From positions 1-7,201 of the forward strand of contig CANBFZ010000086.1 of the NCBI GenBank assembly GCA_947367725.1: DNA of 7,201 bases. Reading direction: 5' to 3'. The notes below the pieces were generated by a model. That model was not told the DNA's origin, did not search any database, and worked only from the letters and a program-made list of their open reading frames with translations. Positions 1 through 4,471 of this stretch are shown here, piece after piece. This DNA comes from an uncultured Eubacterium sp. GTDB lineage: Bacteria > Bacillota > Clostridia > Peptostreptococcales > Anaerovoracaceae. The translations under genes and the position numbers were made by a program. Within the stretch, counting starts at the first letter, position 1. Every line of letters begins with the position of its first letter.

Positions 1-522
1 ATTTCCGGTGGAGAAAGCGTCGCCCTCTACGAGCAATATATGCAGAGTCATGCGTTTGCGCTGGAGAAAACGATTTTGCTTCATAATCACGATGATCTGA
101 TCCAGCTTTATAAACTGCTGCCGGTCATTGCCAAGACAGATTTTCATAAAGCCATGTATAAGCTGGGCTTTCCTGCAGGCGATGTCCTGGTGCAAAGCAT
201 TATGTTCAAAGGGCGCGACCTGCTCGTGCGCGGCACACAGCAAAAGGTGCCCAGAGACTATATTGCCTTTCCCACAGAACAGATGCCATGTGCACTAACC
301 ATGGACAGCGCCAGCGGCGATTTTACGCTGACCATTCCTTGCACCGCACAGGCAGGCGCATTGTATTTCGATGCACAGGCACTGCTTCATGGCGATCCTG
401 CCCCAATCAAAAAGTATCCGTCTGTCGTAGACGGATACCTGATCGCCGAAGAGCACGGCGTTATCAACTATATGGAAATCAATGCCTTCCTTCTGGCATA
501 TTTTGCGCGTTTTGGCACCTGA
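1..522 (+). CDS. Hypothetical protein, C-terminal part (5' end outside window)
   Basis: The reading frame is open from base 1 and stops with TGA at 520-522, giving 173 visible residues. The first ATG, at 40, has no ribosome binding site, and the residues before it (beginning ISGGESVALYEQY) look like ordinary protein, so the gene very probably starts upstream. I do not recognise the family. The visible part is mixed alpha/beta in character: an amphipathic helical stretch (residues about 9-50), then beta-rich segments around KGRDLLVRGTQQK and DFTLTIPC. It has no signal peptide, no membrane segment and no obvious catalytic motif, so it is probably cytoplasmic. It is convergent with the ydbT-like gene, with 45 bp between the stops. 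Its likely terminator lies inside that gene (587-622), and the terminator of the opposite operon lies inside this one (409-438). Function unknown; the coding call itself is fairly secure. Confidence 0.8.
   Translation: MSGGESVALYEQYMQSHAFALEKTILLHNHDDLIQLYKLLPVIAKTDFHKAMYKLGFPAGDVLVQSIMFKGRDLLVRGTQQKVPRDYIAFPTEQMPCALTMDSASGDFTLTIPCTAQAGALYFDAQALLHGDPAPIKKYPSVVDGYLIAEEHGVINYMEINAFLLAYFARFGT
409..438 (-). terminator. Intrinsic terminator of the minus-strand HD-ydbS-ydbT operon, inside the opposing gene
   Basis: A perfect 10-bp inverted repeat (GTATCCGTCT at 414-423, AGACGGATAC at 429-438) closes a 5-nt loop. Read on the minus strand it is followed directly by TTTTT (complement of 409-413) and then GATT, which is the form of a Rho-independent terminator. 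It has no T-run on the plus strand, so it is directional. It lies 130 nt beyond the stop of the ydbT-like gene and within the plus-strand coding sequence, where it encodes YPSVVDGY. No better terminator was seen between 438 and 568 for this operon. Termination is inferred; the hairpin is read directly. Confidence 0.65.
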
Positions 523-548
523 TAGTTTCAGGCACGAATGCCCGCAAA

Positions 549-566
549 CGGCTGACACCGCAGCCG
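549..566. other. Small hairpin between convergent stop codons
   Basis: CGGCTG (549-554) and CAGCCG (561-566) form a 6-bp GC-rich stem around a 6-nt loop, immediately beyond the stop of the minus-strand gene. There is only a TTTG tail on the minus strand and no T-run on the plus strand, so it is at best a weak or auxiliary terminator or an mRNA 3'-end stabiliser. Confidence 0.3.
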
Positions 567-567
567 C

Positions 568-2037
568 TTAATAAATCAGTTTATTTCGTACCTCTTCAAA
601 CGCTGCAAGCGGTACGTTTTTTACTGTGCGGCTAGCAAAAGCCGAAGGCGCCAAATAGCAGACCGTGACACTTACTATACCTTTCTTTGCTTTCCATCGG
701 CTAGCGCTGACAGTCACGCTTTCCACATGGGTGGCTTTGACAAAGATCGTCGTCTTTTTAAAACCCCCATATACAAGAGAAATATTACTGTCGTTTCCGT
801 AAAGGGCTGCATGGCGATACGCCTGTATCCGTCCTGCTACACTGTACAGCAACAGCAGAATGCCAATGATCCAAAGGTGCTGACAGTTTTCTGCATAGAA
901 AGAACAGTAAACAGATACCCCAAACAGCACGATCGCCAGCATAAATCCAAATCCGTAGAAAAAATAATGCAAAGCGCCTTTGGCGGCTTTATGATAGCCT
1001 GACGTCTGTGCCATCTGTGGCAGAAATGCCGCCATGGTGTCACGAACCTGCGTCTGCTTCAGCAGCGGAAATACCATCGGTTCTTCGCTGCTGTCCTCAC
1101 CTTCCGGTCCATACCCGATGGCAAACAGATTTAAACTGCCCATGCCGCAAAGTCGCATCAGCAGCGACTGTTCATAATAAAATCCACTGATACGATTTTT
1201 CTGCATGGTGTATTTCTTCTTTGTTAGAAGTCCGTATTGAATTCGTATGGCTTCACCATTGTCCAGAATTTCAAAACCATAGTAACGAACCAGACTGCCT
1301 ACCATGCCACAGACTGTTGCAACTCCAAAGGTAATAAACAGCATGCAGAGTAAAAACAGCCCGATGCCTAGGTTATAAATCAAATCAGTACTGTAATGCA
1401 CCAGCATACTGCCTGCAGAAATATTAAATGCAGCAGTCAACGTCGTAATCAAAGCCAAAAGCTGCGCGAAAAATAAACCTTTGGATTTCAAAAGTCCCAG
1501 CAAAATTAAATCTTTTGGACTTACAATCGTTCTTTTTCCTTCTGCAGTCTCTATGCTGCCTGTACTTTCTTCTCCCAGATTGAATCCGTCCAGCCCAGTT
1601 CTACCCTGAATCAGCAAATCTTTTACAGCAAAAGCTGCATCCTTTCCAAAGGTCATTGTGACCTTCGTATTCGCTGCGGAAAGATTCCCTGCATTGTCGA
1701 CATTGAGTCTATATACGCCGAAAATCTGATGCAGCACATTTTGAGAAACATCCACGGTAGTGATCGTGGAAAGCGGTACGTCCAAATGTGTCTTCTTAAA
1801 GAGACCGCTTTTTATGGTTAATTTTTCACTGTCAACGCTGTAATAGGTAGTAAAATATTGGATAATTCGCTGCACAGGTCCCAGCAGTACAGCCGCCAGT
1901 ACAACAGCATTTTCATACAGAACGCGCATCTCCCCCTGCACAAGTCCAATCACAAGCGCAATCATCAAAAGCGCAAAATCTTTGAAAAAGTGATCCACGA
2001 TAAAAAGAGGATGTCCCCGCTTCGGTCCAAAATCCAT
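568..2037 (-). CDS. ydbT: YdbT-like membrane protein with three bacterial PH (bPH2, DUF304) domains
   Basis: This 489-residue protein is close in length to Bacillus subtilis YdbT and has the same layout. Membrane segments lie at about 18-34 and 43-60, then the first bPH2 domain (about 61-145, with VDSEKLTIKSGLFKKTHLDV and the VPLSTITTVDVSQN core). A membrane pair follows at about 177-203 and 216-248, then the second bPH2 domain (about 250-340, YGFEILDNGEAIRIQYGLL). A third pair lies at about 357-380 and 386-402, then the last bPH2 domain (about 404-489). I start it at ATG 2037 rather than at the in-frame ATG 2076: AAGGAG lies 7 nt upstream, and the ATG overlaps the stop of the preceding gene as TAATG, typical of translational coupling. 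In B. subtilis the ydbST operon is sigma-W dependent and gives intrinsic resistance to some antimicrobial peptides. A similar envelope-defence role here is inferred from family, not shown. The C-terminal codons also carry the terminator of the convergent gene. Confidence 0.9.
   Translation of the reverse strand: MDFGPKRGHPLFIVDHFFKDFALLMIALVIGLVQGEMRVLYENAVVLAAVLLGPVQRIIQYFTTYYSVDSEKLTIKSGLFKKTHLDVPLSTITTVDVSQNVLHQIFGVYRLNVDNAGNLSAANTKVTMTFGKDAAFAVKDLLIQGRTGLDGFNLGEESTGSIETAEGKRTIVSPKDLILLGLLKSKGLFFAQLLALITTLTAAFNISAGSMLVHYSTDLIYNLGIGLFLLCMLFITFGVATVCGMVGSLVRYYGFEILDNGEAIRIQYGLLTKKKYTMQKNRISGFYYEQSLLMRLCGMGSLNLFAIGYGPEGEDSSEEPMVFPLLKQTQVRDTMAAFLPQMAQTSGYHKAAKGALHYFFYGFGFMLAIVLFGVSVYCSFYAENCQHLWIIGILLLLYSVAGRIQAYRHAALYGNDSNISLVYGGFKKTTIFVKATHVESVTVSASRWKAKKGIVSVTVCYLAPSAFASRTVKNVPLAAFEEVRNKLIY
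587..622 (+). terminator. Intrinsic terminator of the plus-strand gene, inside the ydbT-like coding sequence
   Basis: CGTACC (587-592) pairs with GGTACG (611-616). Inside it, after a single mismatch, CTT (594-596) pairs with AAG (607-609), leaving a 10-nt loop. The stem is followed at once by six T (617-622) on the plus strand. This fits a Rho-independent terminator 65 nt after the TGA of the plus-strand gene. It overlaps the last codons of the opposing ydbT-like gene, where it encodes part of the stretch from VKNVPL to EEVRN. Confidence 0.6.
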
Positions 2038-2549
2038 TATATCGCTCCTTTCTCGTTTATGCGCTGATACAGACAAGCTTTCAAATTCTCACTGATGGAA
2101 TCAGCCGTTTCACGATCCAGCCCTTCAATGGAGAAACTGCCGCTGGCCAGCGCCATTTCCACTTCATAAAGCCCCAGCTTTCGGTTGATAGGACCTTGCG
2201 AAACTGTAATATTCTGGATTCGGATGATCGGGATCACTGTTTTTTTAAGAAAGAAAATGCCATGGCGAATCACCACTTTATCTGCTTCCACTCTGTAACC
2301 CCACTGTTTGTACTCAATAACAGGAAAAATCACAAGCCCTACGGCAAGGTAACAAACGAACAGTCCAATGCCCGCCATAATAAAGATTCTCCAAAAGGAC
2401 TGCCAGCCGGACAATGCCAGAAATATCTCACCAGGTACCGCTGCCACAAGTACAAGCAAGAAAAAAATAGTTCTGCCAATTCTCCAGCTTTTGACTGCCT
2501 TTGGATCCACTTTCTCATATTGGTTCTCCAATGTCTTCTCTAATTCCAT
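2037..2549 (-). CDS. ydbS: YdbS-like small membrane protein with one bPH2 (DUF304) domain
   Basis: A 170-residue protein with a short charged cytoplasmic N-terminus (MELEKTLENQYEK), two membrane segments at about 24-47 and 53-78, and one bPH2 domain at about 80-160. The family hallmarks are visible: an R-x-E-x-D-x-V-x-I-x-x-G-I strand pair (residues about 86-98), then IPIIRIQNITVSQGP, then RKLGLYEVEMALASG. Length and layout match YdbS of Bacillus, the usual partner of YdbT, which follows directly. The ATG at 2549 is chosen because GGAGG lies 7 nt upstream; the longer in-frame start at 2636 has no such site and would overlap the HD gene by about 120 bp. With this start the overlap with the HD gene is 35 bp, and the stop shares one base with the ydbT-like start. 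YdbS and YdbT are likely to act together in the membrane; the molecular function is not known. Confidence 0.9.
   Translation of the reverse strand: MELEKTLENQYEKVDPKAVKSWRIGRTIFFLLVLVAAVPGEIFLALSGWQSFWRIFIMAGIGLFVCYLAVGLVIFPVIEYKQWGYRVEADKVVIRHGIFFLKKTVIPIIRIQNITVSQGPINRKLGLYEVEMALASGSFSIEGLDRETADSISENLKACLYQRINEKGAI
2045..2050 (-). promoter_or_regulatory. Ribosome binding site deciding the ydbT-like start
   Basis: AAGGAG on the minus strand, 7 nt before the ATG at 2037, lies inside the last codons of the ydbS-like gene. Together with the TAATG overlap it supports the 489-residue form over the 502-residue one. Confidence 0.75.
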
Positions 2550-3012
2550 ATTCTCTCCTCCAAGCTTCATACCGCTTTTCTTTCTCCGGTCTGTCAAAAG
2601 GCAGTCCATACTGATAGCAGTCGATGACATCGGCATCTTTTACAATTTCCTCTATCAGCGTGCCTTTCTCTGTTTTTCTGCTGTGATTTTTCACCGCCTC
2701 TGCGATGATTGCAATTTCCTCCTCTGTAAAAAGTGCTGTTTTCTGCAGAAATGCTTTGACTGGTTCATAGCCCGCTTCTGCATGTCCCGCCTGTTTACCT
2801 GTAAGAATTCTTCCAAAGTCATGGACACAGGCAGCGCAAGCTGCAAGCTCCGGATCTGCTCCTCGCTTCAGCGCCAGCAAAAAAGCGATACGCGCGGAAG
2901 ACGCCATATGCAGCCGTTCCCAGTCCAGCGTTTCGTCTCTGTGCTGGCAATTCCCCTCTTGTGCTTGAATTACCATATTCAGTTGTATTTCCAATTCTAA
3001 TAATTTACTCAT
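2515..3012 (-). CDS. HD-domain protein, putative metal-dependent phosphohydrolase
   Basis: A 165-residue soluble protein with the HD superfamily signature: H35 (in ERLHMASSARIAFLLA), the HD pair H64-D65 (in ACVHDFGR), further histidines H77 (GHAEAG) and H110 (KNHS), and the distal aspartate D128 (VKDADVIDCYQYG, D126 also near). In this superfamily these residues bind divalent metals and usually hydrolyse nucleotides or other phosphoesters; the substrate here cannot be told. There is no sensor or second-messenger synthase domain and no membrane segment. Start choice is less secure: ATG 3012 gives a natural N-terminus (MSKLLELEIQLN) but only a weak GGGG-type site about 20 nt upstream. The in-frame ATG at 3120 would extend through the promoter region and encodes unconvincing Cys/Phe-rich sequence. 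It is first in an operon with the ydbS- and ydbT-like genes (35-bp overlap), an arrangement I do not know as standard for ydbST. Confidence 0.82.
   Translation of the reverse strand: MSKLLELEIQLNMVIQAQEGNCQHRDETLDWERLHMASSARIAFLLALKRGADPELAACAACVHDFGRILTGKQAGHAEAGYEPVKAFLQKTALFTEEEIAIIAEAVKNHSRKTEKGTLIEEIVKDADVIDCYQYGLPFDRPEKEKRYEAWRREYGIREDIGEPI
2557..2561 (-). promoter_or_regulatory. Ribosome binding site deciding the ydbS-like start
   Basis: GGAGG (extended GGAGGAGAG) on the minus strand lies 7 nt before the ATG at 2549, inside the HD-domain gene. It is much stronger than anything near the alternative start at 2636. Confidence 0.8.
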
Positions 3013-3027
3013 GAAAATTATTTTACA

Positions 3028-3056
3028 TTGTTTTCCCCATACTTGCAAGTTATAAT
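3028..3056 (+). promoter_or_regulatory. Candidate sigma-A promoter for the secreted Big_2/Fn3 protein
   Basis: TTGTTT (3028-3033) and a perfect TATAAT (3051-3056) are separated by 17 bp, the preferred spacing. Transcription would start near 3063, leaving a leader of about 105 nt before the ATG at 3171. The -35 lies just upstream of the divergent HD gene's start codon, in its leader. Confidence 0.6.
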
Positions 3057-3076
3057 GTAGTTCCATCACGGCAAAA
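3049..3076 (-). promoter_or_regulatory. Candidate promoter for the HD-ydbS-ydbT operon
   Basis: On the minus strand, TATAAC (3054-3049) lies 16 bp after a poor -35 candidate, TTTTGC (3076-3071). Transcription would start near 3042, about 30 nt before the HD gene. The -10 overlaps the -10 of the opposite-strand promoter. I saw no clear sigma-W-type promoter (TGAAAC...CGTA) here. Confidence 0.35.
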
Positions 3077-3112
3077 CAGGAAAAGAAAGACGCATCGCAT
3101 ACAACGCCGTGA
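3066..3112 (+). other. Inverted repeat in the 5' leader
   Basis: TCACGGC (3066-3072) and GCCGTGA (3106-3112) can form a 7-bp stem around a 33-nt purine-rich loop, starting just after the predicted transcription start near 3063. TTCCAT also occurs as a direct repeat at 3061-3066 and 3115-3120. It may protect the 5' end of the mRNA or be a regulator site. It matches no riboswitch I recognise. Confidence 0.3.
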
Positions 3113-3157
3113 GATTCCATTTACCTCTATCCTATATCATTCCTCACTGAAAATTTT

Positions 3158-3163
3158 AGGAGG
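3158..3163 (+). promoter_or_regulatory. Strong ribosome binding site of the secreted protein gene
   Basis: AGGAGG lies 7 nt before the ATG at 3171. It is a consensus site that fixes the start and suggests good translation. Confidence 0.85.
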
Positions 3164-3170
3164 TATACTT

Positions 3171-4289
3171 ATGAAAACCAAATTGCAAAAATTACAACAT
3201 CTAATGATGCCGTGGATGCTCTGTCTGCTAATGTGCAGCACTGCGCTTACAGCTACCATGCAGGAATCAGAAGCGAAAAGTCTGGTGTATTACGACGTTT
3301 CTCTAAAGCCCGCCAAAGGCGGCGTCCTGTATCTGACCTATGATGACAACATGCAGTTCTTTTATCAGGGTAAAAATGCCTATCGAAGCAGCTGCCGGAT
3401 CAGCAGCAATCAAAGTCACAAATTCTGCGTCTTGGTCGACCGAGGCATCATTGCAAAGCCTGACACAGGCTGGTACTTCGACGGTTTCTATGACAAATCT
3501 GGGAAAAAAACTGCCGTAGATGCTTTTCACATAGAAGTGATCCGCATTACCGTCGATGGACGCTATTACTATGACATCGTGCCGTCCTACGACAATCCTG
3601 CCTACCGCAATGTGACAGAAAAGTTTTTCAAACAGGAAATCAAGGACTATGTCAAATTCCTGTACGGCACCAGCCGCTACAAGGTCATGGAAAAAACCAT
3701 ATATTACCGGCTCCCCAAAAAAAGTGCCGCTTATGATCCGCGCTTTGTAAAAATGGAACCGCCTTCGTTTCCCGGCCAGTTCACTGTATCAAAAGACCTA
3801 CATGCAGCAGACTTTTATGCCGCTGGAAAAGCTGGATTTACAGCAACGTACAGTTCTTCATCCAGTAAAGTCGTCAAAGTGAACAAAAAAACAGGACTAT
3901 GTCATATTACAGGTCCAGGCGCCGCCACGATTACGATCAAAGTGCCTGCATCGGGCAAATACTGTTCTGTCATTTACAAAGTCAAAGTTACCGTGAAGCC
4001 CAATCCGGTTTCCACCCTATCCGCATCGATGCAATCCGATCGGAAGTCAGTCACAGTCAATTGGAAAGGAGACAACCGCAATTCCGGTTATGAAATTCAG
4101 CTCAGTGATACCAGTACCTGTAAGCAGATCATTGCCAAGAAAACCATCTCCTCGGGGAAAACAACCAAGACGAAAGTCACAGTAGCCGCTGCGCAGTCTG
4201 CACGCTGTAAATACGCCAGAATCCGCCCTTACAAAACCGCCGGTGGTCAGAAACTATATGGCGCGTATCTGACAGTAAAAATTAAATAA
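3171..4289 (+). CDS. Secreted protein with Big_2-like and Fn3-like domains
   Basis: A 372-residue protein with an N-terminal signal peptide: basic KTKLQKLQH, then a hydrophobic core at about 11-28. Cleavage is likely somewhere in 28-36. LLMC at 19-22 is not a valid lipobox because Met precedes Cys. Residues about 37-200 form an aromatic-rich beta region I cannot assign, with a GWYFDGFYDKSGKK segment resembling repeat elements of Firmicute surface proteins. Residues about 203-276 look like a bacterial Ig-like group 2 domain (YSSSSSKVVKVNKKTG, then GPGAATITIKV, ending VKVTVKP). Residues about 277-372 look like an Fn3-type domain common at the C-terminus of clostridial exported proteins (VNWKG, SGYEIQLSD, ARIRPYKTAGGQKLYG). 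There is no LPXTG signal, membrane anchor, SLH or choline-binding repeat, so it is probably released or held non-covalently. Six cysteines follow the signal peptide (75, 86, 244, 265, 317, 346). It is convergent with the adhesin gene and shares its terminator. Binding or matrix function is inferred only. Confidence 0.85.
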   Translation: MKTKLQKLQHLMMPWMLCLLMCSTALTATMQESEAKSLVYYDVSLKPAKGGVLYLTYDDNMQFFYQGKNAYRSSCRISSNQSHKFCVLVDRGIIAKPDTGWYFDGFYDKSGKKTAVDAFHIEVIRITVDGRYYYDIVPSYDNPAYRNVTEKFFKQEIKDYVKFLYGTSRYKVMEKTIYYRLPKKSAAYDPRFVKMEPPSFPGQFTVSKDLHAADFYAAGKAGFTATYSSSSSKVVKVNKKTGLCHITGPGAATITIKVPASGKYCSVIYKVKVTVKPNPVSTLSASMQSDRKSVTVNWKGDNRNSGYEIQLSDTSTCKQIIAKKTISSGKTTKTKVTVAAAQSARCKYARIRPYKTAGGQKLYGAYLTVKIK

Positions 4290-4316
4290 TGACAGCAAAC
4301 ATTTATTAATTTAGCC

Positions 4317-4347
4317 TTTTGGGCACTGCGTGCAACTCCAGCCAAAA
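4317..4347. other. Branched inverted repeat between convergent genes
   Basis: TTTTGG (4317-4322) pairs with CCAAAA (4342-4347), enclosing a second small stem GCAC/GTGC (4323-4326 with 4330-4333). It lies 28 nt beyond the stop of the secreted protein gene and ahead of the main terminator. The rest of 4290-4373 shows no gene. Role uncertain. Confidence 0.3.
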
Positions 4348-4373
4348 TCATATAACAGCATAACCTGCGCGGC

Positions 4374-4433
4374 TGAAAGAAAAAACAGTGTGCGGCAGAT
4401 CATTTGATCCGTCGCACACTGTTTTTTCTTTCA
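4374..4433. terminator. Bidirectional intrinsic terminator shared by two surface-protein genes
   Basis: The outer arms 4374-4394 and 4413-4433 are a perfect 21-bp inverted repeat (core AACAGTGTGCG with CGCACACTGTT). The pairing continues inward through a G-T pair, a C-G pair, one mismatch and GATC/GATC to an ATTT loop. The A-run in the left arm and the T-run (TTTTTTCTTTC) in the right arm give a U-rich 3' end in both directions, so it can end the plus-strand secreted-protein transcript and the minus-strand adhesin transcript. It lies 85 nt from one stop and 38 nt from the other. Confidence 0.9.
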
Positions 4434-4471
4434 TATGATATAGGAAATTGTATATTGCAAGGTATTTCACG

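Noticed and set aside
2550..2636. Longer start for the ydbS-like protein at 2636
   Set aside because: A GGAGG site sits 7 nt before the ATG at 2549, and the extra 29 residues (MPMSSTAISMDC...) are a frame-shifted reading of the HD gene.
2368..3000. 210-codon plus-strand open frame opposite the HD and ydbS-like genes
   Set aside because: It lies antisense to two well-supported genes with good ribosome binding sites and clear domains. Its translation is low-complexity and Cys/Phe-rich, with no domain sense.
3013..3120. Upstream extension of the HD-domain protein to the ATG at 3120
   Set aside because: The extra 36 residues are not HD-like, there is no ribosome binding site at 3120, and the extension covers the candidate promoter and -10 box.
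3225..3236. LLMC as a lipoprotein signal in the secreted protein
   Set aside because: Met at the position before Cys does not fit the lipobox, where Gly, Ala or Ser is expected. A normal type I signal peptide explains the region better.
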